34,720 bases of DNA from Lachnospiraceae bacterium (GTDB lineage Bacteria; Bacillota; Clostridia; Lachnospirales; Lachnospiraceae). The translations under genes were made by a program, and so were the position numbers. The stretch lies in NCBI GenBank assembly GCA_017624835.1, contig JAGAMG010000031.1:1-34720 (forward strand). The letters are read 5' to 3'. Below, in pieces: positions 22,498 to 31,395 of the stretch. Position 1 is the first letter of the stretch; each line of letters starts with the position of its first letter. Below the pieces are notes generated by a model. It had not been told where the DNA came from and ran no database searches. It worked only from the letters and a program-made list of their open reading frames with translations.

Positions 22498-24366
22498 CTA
22501 TCTCGTAAAGCAGATGCCTCCGCCAAAACGGTTTGCGCCGCATCCCTGACATTTTAGCTTGCAGTTTTCTGAAATTTCTTCCTTCTGAGCCTTTAACCAT
22601 TCTCTCTTTAGGAATTCCTTGGTGACACCGCAATCAATGAAATCCCAAGGGAAAATTTCATCCAGGGGACGTTCTCTGTTGGCATAAAATTCTACCGACA
22701 GACCGCAATCCTCAAAAGCCTGCATCCACTTTTCATTATCAAAATATTCACTCCAGGCATCATAGAAGCCGCCATTCTGATATACATGCAAAATTACCTG
22801 AGAAAGTCTTCTGTCACCTCTTGCCAAAACGCCTTCCAATACACTGGCATCCGCTTCATGCCAGTTATATTTAATACTTTTTTGATTTAACTGCTCTGTA
22901 ATGGCTTTTTTAGTCTGGTATGCCTTATCCAAAAATTCTTCCTTGGTACACTGTGCTGCCCACTGGAAAGGGGTAAAGGGCTTTGGCACAAAGAAAGAAG
23001 TACTGGTTACAATCTGCACCTTGCCGTTCACACGTTTTTCCTTGGGAACGGTATCAAAAAAAGTGGCAGCAATTTTGTTGGAAAGCTCTGCAATACCTCT
23101 GATATCCTCTTCTGTCTCGGTGGGTAAGCCCAGCATAAAGTATAGCTTTACTCTGGTCCACCCGCCTTCAAAGGCAAGGGCGGAGCCCTGTAAAATTACC
23201 TCCTCAGTCAGCCCCTTATTGATAACATCTCTCAAACGCTGGCTTCCAGCCTCCGGTGCAAAGGTCAGACTTGATTTCTTCACATCCTGTACCTTACTCA
23301 TTACATCCAAAGAAAAAGCATCTATACGAAGGGAAGGCAGGGAAATATTGATATGCTTTTTATTGCATTCTTCAATCAGAAAATCAATTAATTCCGGTAG
23401 TTTACTGTAATCACTGGAGCTCAGGGAGCTTAAAGATATTTCTTCATGTCCGGTGTTTTTCAGCATTTCTAAGGCATACTTCTTTAAAGTATCCACATCA
23501 CGTTCTCTTACAGGACGATAAAGCTGCCCTGCCTGACAGAAGCGACACCCTCTGATACAGCCTCTTTGAATCTCCAAAACCACTCTGTCCTGAGTCACCT
23601 TAATATAGGGTACTACGGGCTTCATGGGATAATAGGTATTGGTTACATCCATTTCAATTTCTTTGGTAATGGATAACGGAATCCCCTTTTCAGTGGGCAA
23701 AAAGGATGCAATAGTACCGTCTTCCTTGTAGGTTACTTCATAGAATCCGGGTACATACATGCCGGGGATTCTTGCCGCACGGCGTAAAAACTCTTCTCGA
23801 CCCAGCTTGGCATTTTTACATTCCTTGTAAAGATTGATTAAGGCTTCGTACTGTGTTTCCCCTTCGCCGATATAGAAAATATCAAAGAAATCTGCAATGG
23901 GCTCCGGATTATAGGTGCAGGGGCCACCGCCAATTACAATGGGGCAATCCTCTCCTCGCTGTGATGCCAACAAGGGAATCTGTGCCAAATCAAGAATCTG
24001 TAAAATATTGGTATAACACATTTCATACTGAATAGTAATACCCAGGAAATCAAAGTCCTTAATCGGCTCCTGGGATTCCAATGCAAATAGTGGGATATTT
24101 TCCCTACGCATAATGGCATCCAAATCCACCCAAGGCGAATAAACACGCTCGCACCATACATCCTCCATGGAATTAAACATATCATACAAAATCTGTATTC
24201 CCAAATGGGACATACCTATTTCGTAAACATCGGGAAAGCACATGGCAAAACGGACATTTACCTTTTCCTTATCCTTTACCACTGCATTTACCTCATTACC
24301 AATGTAACGGGCTGGCTTTTCTATTTTCATTAAAATATCGTCTGATAATGCCAATTTATTATTCAT
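22498..24366 (-). CDS. B12-binding domain radical SAM protein (TIGR03960 type)
   Basis: A 622-residue radical SAM enzyme. The N-terminal part (about 40-210) resembles a cobalamin-binding Rossmann domain, with IVIGGGPCTYNPEPIADFFD, although no DxHxxG cobalamin-ligand motif is obvious. The radical SAM core starts with the cluster motif CIRGCRFC (CX3CX2C, about 276-283). The C-terminal tail is cysteine-rich (CKLKCQGCGAN, plus a final Cys) and could hold another metal site. The start at 24366 has GAGG six bases ahead, and the frame is open further upstream without a ribosome binding site. The reaction is unknown. The constant neighbours, DUF2344 and RNase E/G, point to RNA or ribosome metabolism, which is an inference. 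Confidence 0.9.
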   Translation of the reverse strand: MNNKLALSDDILMKIEKPARYIGNEVNAVVKDKEKVNVRFAMCFPDVYEIGMSHLGIQILYDMFNSMEDVWCERVYSPWVDLDAIMRRENIPLFALESQEPIKDFDFLGITIQYEMCYTNILQILDLAQIPLLASQRGEDCPIVIGGGPCTYNPEPIADFFDIFYIGEGETQYEALINLYKECKNAKLGREEFLRRAARIPGMYVPGFYEVTYKEDGTIASFLPTEKGIPLSITKEIEMDVTNTYYPMKPVVPYIKVTQDRVVLEIQRGCIRGCRFCQAGQLYRPVRERDVDTLKKYALEMLKNTGHEEISLSSLSSSDYSKLPELIDFLIEECNKKHINISLPSLRIDAFSLDVMSKVQDVKKSSLTFAPEAGSQRLRDVINKGLTEEVILQGSALAFEGGWTRVKLYFMLGLPTETEEDIRGIAELSNKIAATFFDTVPKEKRVNGKVQIVTSTSFFVPKPFTPFQWAAQCTKEEFLDKAYQTKKAITEQLNQKSIKYNWHEADASVLEGVLARGDRRLSQVILHVYQNGGFYDAWSEYFDNEKWMQAFEDCGLSVEFYANRERPLDEIFPWDFIDCGVTKEFLKREWLKAQKEEISENCKLKCQGCGANRFGGGICFTR

Positions 24367-24402
24367 TAAAAACCTCTTTCTAAATACATGTATGTCCAGC
24401 AT

Positions 24403-25698
24403 TTAACGACATGCTTCCTTCATCAGCTTTACATCCTGAGCTGTACAGGTTTCATTGGAATATCTTGCTTTTTCATAAACCGCAGCAAAAGCACCGCTTT
24501 CCATCCGCTTTTCCATTTCTCTTGCAGTATAAAAGCCAAGTCTTTCCATAGTAAAATTATCCTCCTTTGCACCTTCTGCCAAAGGATTAGGCTTATAGGA
24601 GGAAGCCTTCTTTTTATAGATTCGGCGAATTTTTTCCTTGGAATCCAAAAATCCAAAAAGCTCAAGAGGACTGCTTTTTCTATGTTTTTGCTTCTTTATC
24701 TCACATTTTTCTCTCACATCCACCGCTTCCGTTGCAGAAATGTCCTTTTTCGTAATACCCTGCTTTTGCATCATTTGATTTGCAAAGGCAATAAAGCGAC
24801 GAATGGCAAAAAAGATTGCTAACAAAATTCCAATCAATAAGGCAACTACTGCAATAACACCCAAAATATGCCAAATTAGAGCAGGCTCTCCGGCTTCCGG
24901 AAGGGCAAGACCGCCGCCACCGGACATCCTTTCATCAATATAAATCTCTGATTCTGTGGTATGATCCGGAAATAATCCAAAGATAAAGGATAAAATAGAA
25001 ACAATCATCCTTTTTAGTGCAGCTAAAATCTGCTTCAGCCAGCTAAATTGAGCTGTACAGAATAAAATTACCATACCGATTAAGGTATATCCAAAGGTCA
25101 GGCGCATACCGGAGCGAAAAATTTGCTTTTCCGGTAAGATACCCGTACTGCTGGAATTTACCACAAGGAAATTGGAATATTCACTTAAATAATAATTTAA
25201 GAAAAATAAACCAACAATTAAAATCAGAATCAGCTTATAGTAGGAATCCCATTCCTTGTTGCCCTGATAATGCTGCAAAAATAAAGACACAGCCACAAAT
25301 CCTACTGCAAAAGGCATTGCCACCACACTATCATCGAAATCCTCCGTGGTCAGGCGCAAATAAATGGAATAAATGGCAAAGCCGATTCCCAGCAAAATGA
25401 AATAGGTTCGGTTGACACTACTGTTTTGTGGCGAAAGCAACAAAGACAGCAAAACAAAACCACCGATTCCTACCAAGTGTAAAAGAACAAGCGGAAAAAA
25501 TTGCTTCAGCTTATTGCGTATTAAATGAAATCCTAAAGGAATCAAGCCTGCCAATATCCATACAAGCAGACTGGGACGTTCCGGCGGAACCATATTACGA
25601 AACAAGGTAGCAACCGTCATGGCAAAAGGATAAAAAACAAGAAAATTTATTTGTGTAATCAGTATTTCCTGAAAAATACGAATTTTATTTTGTCTCAT
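24403..25698 (-). CDS. Polytopic membrane protein with DUF4129-like C-terminal tail
   Basis: A 431-residue protein with about eight or nine hydrophobic segments (roughly 10-245 and a last one near 270-295), followed by a basic cytoplasmic tail. The tail ends with ESGAFAAVYEKARYSNE and similar residues, which resemble the DUF4129 end of transglutaminase-like membrane proteins. It is the third gene of a MoxR-DUF58 operon, the place where those transglutaminase proteins usually sit, but no transglutaminase core (Cys-His-Asp) fits between the membrane segments and the tail. A role in envelope assembly or protein maturation is inferred from context only. The ATG at 25698 has GAGAGG six bases ahead. 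Confidence 0.75.
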   Translation of the reverse strand: MRQNKIRIFQEILITQINFLVFYPFAMTVATLFRNMVPPERPSLLVWILAGLIPLGFHLIRNKLKQFFPLVLLHLVGIGGFVLLSLLLSPQNSSVNRTYFILLGIGFAIYSIYLRLTTEDFDDSVVAMPFAVGFVAVSLFLQHYQGNKEWDSYYKLILILIVGLFFLNYYLSEYSNFLVVNSSSTGILPEKQIFRSGMRLTFGYTLIGMVILFCTAQFSWLKQILAALKRMIVSILSFIFGLFPDHTTESEIYIDERMSGGGGLALPEAGEPALIWHILGVIAVVALLIGILLAIFFAIRRFIAFANQMMQKQGITKKDISATEAVDVREKCEIKKQKHRKSSPLELFGFLDSKEKIRRIYKKKASSYKPNPLAEGAKEDNFTMERLGFYTAREMEKRMESGAFAAVYEKARYSNETCTAQDVKLMKEACR

Positions 25699-25708
25699 GG
25701 ATGGCCTC

Positions 25709-26848
25709 TCAATTCGTTTTCTGTGGTTGCTTTAAATGTAAGAAACGCACATTTTTTTGTAGAAATGCAGGTACCTCGGGATCCTTGGTATCTAAAACGG
25801 GATAAAACCAAATATAATCCTTTCCTATATTATGATACTCTTCTACCAGGTTCAAAAAGGCAGAATAATGATTGGGGGCAACAAAGCAGGTGATGGTTCC
25901 GTTTGCCTCCTCAAGGAGACGTTTTGCAAAATAGGAATTAAAATCCACTACAGGTTTATCCGTGTCAACTCTTGCCAGAGAGCGAAGCACTGCTTCCATC
26001 TGTCCTCTTGCGGCACTGGCTTCCAAAGTAACGGGTTGCCCGTTAATCATATCCACTCCATTACAGAAACAGGAAACCTTAATGCCTTGCTTTAAGAAAA
26101 AGTCACATAAGCCTGCGGCAATCTGCAGGGATGCCTCCACACATTCTTCCTTCTTTAATACACCGTCATCCTCCAGATTCATAAAAATTCTGACGGATTG
26201 TAATGCAGTATAATTCTTTTGATTTACCTTAAAATCCCCTGTTTTGGCTGTTGCCTTCCAGTTGATGCTTCGTAAATCATCGGTAGGCTGATATTCTCTA
26301 ATGCCACGGTATTCAAAGGGATCCTCCAATAGATGTCTTTTGGTCAGCACCTCACCGTTTAATTGCTGCAAAGAGCGACGAAATTCATTGCTGTCAAAAA
26401 TCTTTGGATAAACATAAATGGAGGTAGCTACCGGAAGGGTTTCCACAAACTGATTGGTCATAAACAGATCCGTTGCAACCATATCCATGGAGGTAATAGT
26501 ATAATACCCTCTTCTGCCACCCATAAATTTAATAGTTCTGGTAATCTTTTCCCCACCGTTTATCTGAAATACATCATTTCGATAATACTGATCCGTGGTT
26601 CGGGATCCTTTGGTATCCTCAAATACCAGATGTCTGTCAGCCTGAAATTTTACCTTCAGCATGGAAAGAGGTAAACGCTTCCTGTTTTCGATAACCTCTT
26701 TTAAATGTCCCTCCTGTCCCTCAAAAATGTGGGAAACAGCAAAAGAAATGGTTGCTGTCAGGTCTTTATTCCAAAGCTTTTTATAAATCGTCTGTTGCAG
26801 GGTAAACAATACAAATGCAATAAGTCCAATTCCAATTATCTGTATCAT
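25709..26848 (-). CDS. DUF58 domain protein, partner of MoxR ATPase
   Basis: A 379-residue protein with one N-terminal membrane anchor (about 2-20) and the DUF58 signature EYRGIREYQPTDDLRSINWK (179-198) followed by ATAKTGDFKVNQ. DUF58 proteins carry a von Willebrand A-like fold in the C-terminal half and work with MoxR AAA+ ATPases in complex assembly or metal insertion. Its ATG overlaps the moxR stop (ATGA, 26845-26848), so the two are translationally coupled. Substrate unknown. Confidence 0.9.
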   Translation of the reverse strand: MIQIIGIGLIAFVLFTLQQTIYKKLWNKDLTATISFAVSHIFEGQEGHLKEVIENRKRLPLSMLKVKFQADRHLVFEDTKGSRTTDQYYRNDVFQINGGEKITRTIKFMGGRRGYYTITSMDMVATDLFMTNQFVETLPVATSIYVYPKIFDSNEFRRSLQQLNGEVLTKRHLLEDPFEYRGIREYQPTDDLRSINWKATAKTGDFKVNQKNYTALQSVRIFMNLEDDGVLKKEECVEASLQIAAGLCDFFLKQGIKVSCFCNGVDMINGQPVTLEASAARGQMEAVLRSLARVDTDKPVVDFNSYFAKRLLEEANGTITCFVAPNHYSAFLNLVEEYHNIGKDYIWFYPVLDTKDPEVPAFLQKNVRFLHLKQPQKTN

Positions 26849-27798
26849 GCTGTAAAATCCTCTGTAGGAACGGGAATGCCTGCGATAATCTTTTCCATCA
26901 AAGCATTTTCACCGTTACCATTGTTATCCACGCCATAGCCCAATACCAGACGATGTGCCAGAACAGGTACTGCAACTGCCTTTACATCATCAGGATTTAC
27001 ATAATCACGTCCCTGTAAGTATGCATATGCCTTTACGCTACGTAAGAAAGCAATGCTGCCACGAGGGCTGACACCCATTACAATTCCTTCTGCTGTTCTG
27101 GTAGCTTCAATAATATTTACCATATATTCACGAATACAATTATGCACAAAGACCTGATTAGCTTCTTCTCTTGCAGCAAGCAGCTCATCCAGAGTAAGTG
27201 CACTGGTAAGCTCTGCCAAAGGCTCCTTGGACATATAACGGTCTAAAATTGCCAGCTCCTCTTCTTTGGTAGGCAGCCCCATGGAAAGCTTCATCATAAA
27301 ACGATCCATCTGGGCATCCGGTAAGGGGAATACACCGGCAGATTCGATGGGATTCTGGGTCGCAATAACAAAAAAAGGATTGCCGGGAGTATAGCTTACA
27401 CCATCAATAGTTACCTGACGTTCCTCCATACACTCTAATAAACCGGCCTGAGTTCTGGGGGTTGCACGATTAATCTCATCAGCTAACAATATATTGGTAA
27501 AAACAGGTCCCTTGCGCAAAACAAATTCATTTTTCTGACGATCAAAAATATTGATACCTGTAATATCTCCGGGAAGTAAATCGGGGGTAAACTGAATACG
27601 GTTAAATTCCGCACTTAAGGATTTGGCTAAGGTTTTTGCCAGCTTGGTCTTTCCGGTACCGGGTACATCCTCAAGCAATACATGTCCGTCCGCTACCAGA
27701 GCAGTCAAAAGCAACTTTGCAACCTGTTCCTTTCCGATAATTACTTTTGCAATGTTTGCAAGAACCTTGTCTGAAATATTTTTCCCATTTTGATTCAT
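26845..27798 (-). CDS. MoxR family AAA+ ATPase
   Basis: A 317-residue MoxR-type AAA+ chaperone-like ATPase. Walker A is DVPGTGKT (44-51), Walker B is LLADEINRA (104-112), and the sensor 1 region reads ATQNPIE. The family block GVFPLPDAQMDRF also follows. MoxR proteins remodel or activate partner complexes together with von Willebrand A/DUF58 proteins, and the DUF58 gene overlaps its stop codon. The start is ATG 27798, with AGGAGG ten bases ahead. An open frame continues to 27876 but runs through a clear promoter, so the longer form is not used. Confidence 0.95.
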   Translation of the reverse strand: MNQNGKNISDKVLANIAKVIIGKEQVAKLLLTALVADGHVLLEDVPGTGKTKLAKTLAKSLSAEFNRIQFTPDLLPGDITGINIFDRQKNEFVLRKGPVFTNILLADEINRATPRTQAGLLECMEERQVTIDGVSYTPGNPFFVIATQNPIESAGVFPLPDAQMDRFMMKLSMGLPTKEEELAILDRYMSKEPLAELTSALTLDELLAAREEANQVFVHNCIREYMVNIIEATRTAEGIVMGVSPRGSIAFLRSVKAYAYLQGRDYVNPDDVKAVAVPVLAHRLVLGYGVDNNGNGENALMEKIIAGIPVPTEDFTA

Positions 27799-27847
27799 TT
27801 CAAAATAGCCTCCTATTATGTAATATAGCGTTTTTGCCTTAAGAATT

Positions 27848-27876
27848 AGTATACCACATATACTGCTATTCTCCAA
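27848..27876 (-). promoter_or_regulatory. Promoter of the MoxR-DUF58 operon
   Basis: On the minus strand, TTGGAG (27871-27876), a 17-base spacer and TATACT (27848-27853) lie 50 bases upstream of the moxR start. It is the likely head of the long co-directional run down to 18.8 kb. Confidence 0.7.
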
Positions 27877-27984
27877 TCTTTTTTCCTTGGTAAATCCTAA
27901 AATTTGTTCTTAGAACCGAGAAATAACCATATAGTTAAATAGAGTTTTGCATTTTATATCCATAGGATGAAAGAAGGAAATTTT

Positions 27985-28401
27985 ATGAATGATATTTCAG
28001 TGGAACAAAGATTGGAACTTGTAAAACAGGTTCGTTCTAAATATTATGAGAATCAATCTGATATGATGAATCGGGAACAAATACTATATGGTAAAGCCTT
28101 TCCCAAAAATCAGGAAATTATAAGAAATCCCAGAGACACAGTGGATTTCTATCAGCGTAATATTGACACCGAATCAGAAGGGGAAGGAATTTTTAAGGAT
28201 GGAACCCTTAAAATAAGGTATGCTCTTGCCGCAGTGGCATTTATAACCATTGTTCTACTGGATAAAAGTGAAAAAAATCTGGGTGGAATTTCTATGAATG
28301 ATGTTTTTACTTCCATTCAAACTGATTATGGAGAGGTAATAGAAAACTGGGTTTTTAATACCGATACTGAAAGAGAAATACCGCTGTCAGACAATTTCTA
28401 A
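27985..28401 (+). CDS. Small single-pass membrane protein of unknown function
   Basis: A 138-residue protein that I do not recognise. The first 75 residues are charged and hydrophilic and contain an NREQILYGKAFP stretch. One hydrophobic segment follows (about 78-92, RYALAAVAFITIVLL), and a short acidic tail of about 45 residues ends the chain. There is no signal peptide, so it is probably anchored with the N-terminus in the cytoplasm. ATG 27985 is chosen because AAGGA lies seven bases ahead. An ATG six codons earlier lacks this. It diverges from the MoxR operon across 186 bases, in which GTTCTTAGAAC (27906-27916) is a small dyad. A terminator overlaps its last codons. Confidence 0.75.
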   Translation: MNDISVEQRLELVKQVRSKYYENQSDMMNREQILYGKAFPKNQEIIRNPRDTVDFYQRNIDTESEGEGIFKDGTLKIRYALAAVAFITIVLLDKSEKNLGGISMNDVFTSIQTDYGEVIENWVFNTDTEREIPLSDNF

Positions 28402-28416
28402 CAGCGGTAAATTTTT
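28379..28416 (+). terminator. Terminator overlapping the stop codon of the small membrane protein
   Basis: TACCGCTGT (28379-28387) pairs perfectly with ACAGCGGTA (28401-28409) around a 13-base loop that contains the TAA stop, followed by ATTTTT. The stem starts inside the coding sequence. It may also act weakly on the convergent chemoreceptor gene. Confidence 0.85.
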
Positions 28417-28424
28417 GTAGTATC

Positions 28425-29894
28425 TTATTCTGTGGTGGACTTTTTTAAATCCTCAGCAAGCATATATATACTTTCTAAAATATGATTACATACCTTCATA
28501 TGATTTACTGCATCCTCTGAAGTCTTTACGCCCTCTGTGGAAGCAGCGGCAACCTCTTCACTGGTAGCAGACAACTGTGTTACACTGTCTGCAATAGTAT
28601 TGGTAGCATCTAAAATGGACTGCATATTTGTTTCCGTATTATAAATGTTAACGGACAGTTCTTCCATTTCAGAATGAATATCAGCAAAACGTCTGCCGGT
28701 ATTTTCAATCATTTCATTTTGCTTCTTAACTGAGGATACGGAGGCATCAATACTTTCATTTGCACGTTTGGTATCTTGATTCAATTGCTCAATAATAGCT
28801 GTAATATTATTGGAAGCTTCCTTGGTTTGTTCAGAAAGCTGGCGGATTTCGTCCGCTACCACTGCAAAACCTCTTCCTGCTTCCCCTGCTCTGGCTGCTT
28901 CTATGGAAGCATTTAAGGCCAGCAAATTAGTTTGATTGGATATCTGAATAATGGAACCGATAATATTCTGAACCTCATTGACCTGAACAGTCAAACGTTC
29001 GATTACTTCCACTGTTACATTACTTGCAGCAGCAACATTTTTGGACTGCTCCTTTAATTCTGCAATTTCAGAAGTACCGTCATTAATGGTTGCACTGGTT
29101 CTGTCGGATGCGGCACGCATTTTTTGAATTTCCTTATCTGCCACATCGGAAACCCTTTGAATTTCACCGCACATCTGAGCCTCCATTTGAATGGACTCAG
29201 CAGTATGTACCGTACTGTCTGCAATATTTTGCATAGCAAAATTGTTGGTATTAATACAGTTATCCAATTCTTCAAAGCTTTCCACAGCTTCACTAAAATG
29301 CTTGGTTATGTTTTCTGCAACCATAACCATTTTTTTGTTGCTTTCGTTCTGCTTTTTTGCTGCCTCTGTGATGGATTCAATACTTTCATTATTAAAATAT
29401 AAAAGCAATCGTGATGTGGTGATGGAGGCAATTGCAGATAAAATTAAAGTAAACATTACTATAAAAACATTATTCAGATAAGCATCCACATCTGAGTTAT
29501 CGAATTGTAAAATCAATCGAATCACATTTGCAACAAGAACTACAATATTACCATAGATGGTTAACCGCACATTCATATATGCCATAGAAATGAACAAAAA
29601 GATAAATCCATACATAAAGGTCTGACTATTTTGGTTGACAATTGCGATTATAAAATAAAGGAAGGCACCGGCGCCCATTAACATAATAGTTCCGGCTTTA
29701 CAGCTTCTTTTTAAAAAGTACGCAAAAATACTTATTAAAATTGCAACAATAGTAACAGCTATCTGGTGTATTATTGATGAATTAACCCCCTTACTTAAAA
29801 TTGCGCCTCCGAATGTAATCAAAAAATAGCCATAAAGTATCATTAAAATAGGAAAAACTCTACCATTTGCACGATAATATTGTTTTGTTGTCAT
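28425..29894 (-). CDS. Methyl-accepting chemotaxis protein with six-helix membrane sensor
   Basis: A 489-residue chemoreceptor. Six hydrophobic segments fill residues 12-167 with only short loops. No large extracellular ligand domain and no clear HAMP domain are present. The cytoplasmic signalling coiled coil follows (about 170-489), with the highly conserved hairpin tip [27 protein letters not shown] (331-357), which binds CheA and CheW. Its sensing is therefore likely through the membrane bundle. No other chemotaxis or flagellar genes lie in the window. The ATG at 29894 has AGAGGGG about 12 bases upstream, a rather long spacing. It lies 152 bases downstream of the his operon on the same strand. 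Confidence 0.93.
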   Translation of the reverse strand: MTTKQYYRANGRVFPILMILYGYFLITFGGAILSKGVNSSIIHQIAVTIVAILISIFAYFLKRSCKAGTIMLMGAGAFLYFIIAIVNQNSQTFMYGFIFLFISMAYMNVRLTIYGNIVVLVANVIRLILQFDNSDVDAYLNNVFIVMFTLILSAIASITTSRLLLYFNNESIESITEAAKKQNESNKKMVMVAENITKHFSEAVESFEELDNCINTNNFAMQNIADSTVHTAESIQMEAQMCGEIQRVSDVADKEIQKMRAASDRTSATINDGTSEIAELKEQSKNVAAASNVTVEVIERLTVQVNEVQNIIGSIIQISNQTNLLALNASIEAARAGEAGRGFAVVADEIRQLSEQTKEASNNITAIIEQLNQDTKRANESIDASVSSVKKQNEMIENTGRRFADIHSEMEELSVNIYNTETNMQSILDATNTIADSVTQLSATSEEVAAASTEGVKTSEDAVNHMKVCNHILESIYMLAEDLKKSTTE

Positions 29895-29956
29895 AATAAA
29901 ATATAACCCCTCTTTCCTTTTTTATATTTATATATGATTAGACAGAAAATAAAGAA

Positions 29957-29988
29957 TGGTATACTGCCCATATATAGACAGTATACCA
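29957..29988. repeat. Perfect 10-bp inverted repeat between hisIE and the chemoreceptor gene
   Basis: TGGTATACTG (29957-29966) and CAGTATACCA (29979-29988) form a perfect dyad with a 12-base spacer. Read on the minus strand it is followed by TTCTTTATTTT, so it could end the his operon. It also contains a TATACT hexamer and could equally be an operator for the chemoreceptor gene. Confidence 0.6.
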
Positions 29989-30046
29989 CTATTTTGTCAG
30001 ATAATAAAGAAAAAAATCGAAAATATAACACAAATATATAAATAAA

Positions 30047-31333
30047 TTATCGATTAGCAAGCTCTGTAGTGATTTCCTCCCAGGTTACATCCTTTTCTGC
30101 CATCAATACCATCATATGATATAGGAAATCGCTGATTTCGTATTTGATTTCATTGGGATTAGGATTTTTGGCTGCAATCACAATTTCGGTAGCCTCTTCT
30201 CCCAGCTTCTTCAAAATCTTATCAATTCCCTTCTCGAACAGATAATTGGTATAGGAGCCTTCCTTGGGATGAATTTTTCTATCCTTGATGACATCAAATA
30301 CTTCTTCAAATACCTGTAAGGGATTGGCACTTTCTTCATAATCTTTTTTAGTAATCCGGTTAAAGAAACAGCTTTTTGCTCCTGTATGGCAGGCTGCTCC
30401 CACCTGGGAAACCTTTGCCAGAATGGTGTCCATATCGCAGTCTGCGGTAAGACTCTTGACATATTGATAATGACCACTGGTGTCACCCTTCAGCCAAAGC
30501 TCATTACGACTTCTGCTGTAATAAGTCATTTTACCCAGCTTCAAGGTCTGATTATATGCCTCTTCATTCATATAGGCTACCATCAGAACTTCCAAAGTAC
30601 GGTAGTCCTGTACTACAACGGGCACCATGCCGTCATTATTCAATTTAAAATCGGACCATTTGTAAGCAGCCTGAAAGGTTTCTACAGGAATATTATTTTC
30701 CTTGCAAAGCTCCTTTAAGGAAAGGATTTCCTTCACATTTTCATTGATGGTATTACCGGTAACACCACAAACATTTTCATAAGCAAAAATCTCCAACAGC
30801 TTATTTAAAGCAATCTGATTAATCTGTACAAAGAAGGGCAAATCAAGCATCTGCATGGATTCCCGAATCTGGTGCGCATTCATAAGTACCATTCCGGATA
30901 TGTATTTCTCAATCAGCTCTTTATTTTTTGCCAAAACAATGGCATCATTGTAGGAAATTAACAGCTTTTCCTTACCAAATTTTAAGGAAACCTCTTCTGT
31001 GATGGCAATATTGCTTTCCTTTTCATAATCAAGGATTGCTTTCTTGCAGCCGGTATAGAGAATCTTTTTTACATCCTCCATACGTTTAATATTACCGGCT
31101 CCGATAACATCCACTTCCGCTACTGCACAGATTTCCTTCATAATATCCAAGGACGTCTCGTGCTCTGCATCCACTTGGGACATATCAAAAATAATCAATT
31201 CATCCGCATTATTTTCACAATAATATTTTGCCAGTCGAACGGGGTTGGTATCCACAATGGTAGTATCCGTAAGACCTTTTACAGCATGCTCTTGATATAA
31301 ATAAATACAGGGAACAAATTTTTTTATTATCAT
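30047..31333 (-). CDS. hisIE: Fusion of a degenerate HisF-like domain with HisI and HisE (histidine biosynthesis)
   Basis: A 428-residue three-part protein. Residues 1-222 align with the HisF/HisA barrel: KKFVPCIYLYQEHAVKG matches the HisF start, then ELIIFDMS (45-52). HisI follows (about 233-330) with YYSRSRNELWLKGDTSGH (271-288), DCDMDT and the zinc/metal Cys-rich ACHTGAKSCFF (314-324). HisE is at about 340-428 (EEATEIVIAAKN). HisI and HisE perform steps 3 and 2 of the pathway (phosphoribosyl-AMP cyclohydrolase and phosphoribosyl-ATP pyrophosphatase) and look complete. In the barrel domain, the position of catalytic Asp11 of HisF is Tyr11, and that of Asp130 appears to be Asn129, so cyclase activity is doubtful. 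The ATG at 31333 has GGAG. Last gene of the his operon visible here. Confidence 0.9.
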   Translation of the reverse strand: MIIKKFVPCIYLYQEHAVKGLTDTTIVDTNPVRLAKYYCENNADELIIFDMSQVDAEHETSLDIMKEICAVAEVDVIGAGNIKRMEDVKKILYTGCKKAILDYEKESNIAITEEVSLKFGKEKLLISYNDAIVLAKNKELIEKYISGMVLMNAHQIRESMQMLDLPFFVQINQIALNKLLEIFAYENVCGVTGNTINENVKEILSLKELCKENNIPVETFQAAYKWSDFKLNNDGMVPVVVQDYRTLEVLMVAYMNEEAYNQTLKLGKMTYYSRSRNELWLKGDTSGHYQYVKSLTADCDMDTILAKVSQVGAACHTGAKSCFFNRITKKDYEESANPLQVFEEVFDVIKDRKIHPKEGSYTNYLFEKGIDKILKKLGEEATEIVIAAKNPNPNEIKYEISDFLYHMMVLMAEKDVTWEEITTELANR

Positions 31334-31395
31334 AGGTATTCTCCGTTTTATATTTTTTTACAACTCTTCTGCCGGGCTTTTTCACTCTCTAAGCT

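Noticed and set aside
27799-27876. N-terminal extension of MoxR by 26 residues
   Set aside because: The extension runs through a TTGGAG-17-TATACT promoter, has no ribosome binding site, and AGGAGG supports the ATG at 27798.
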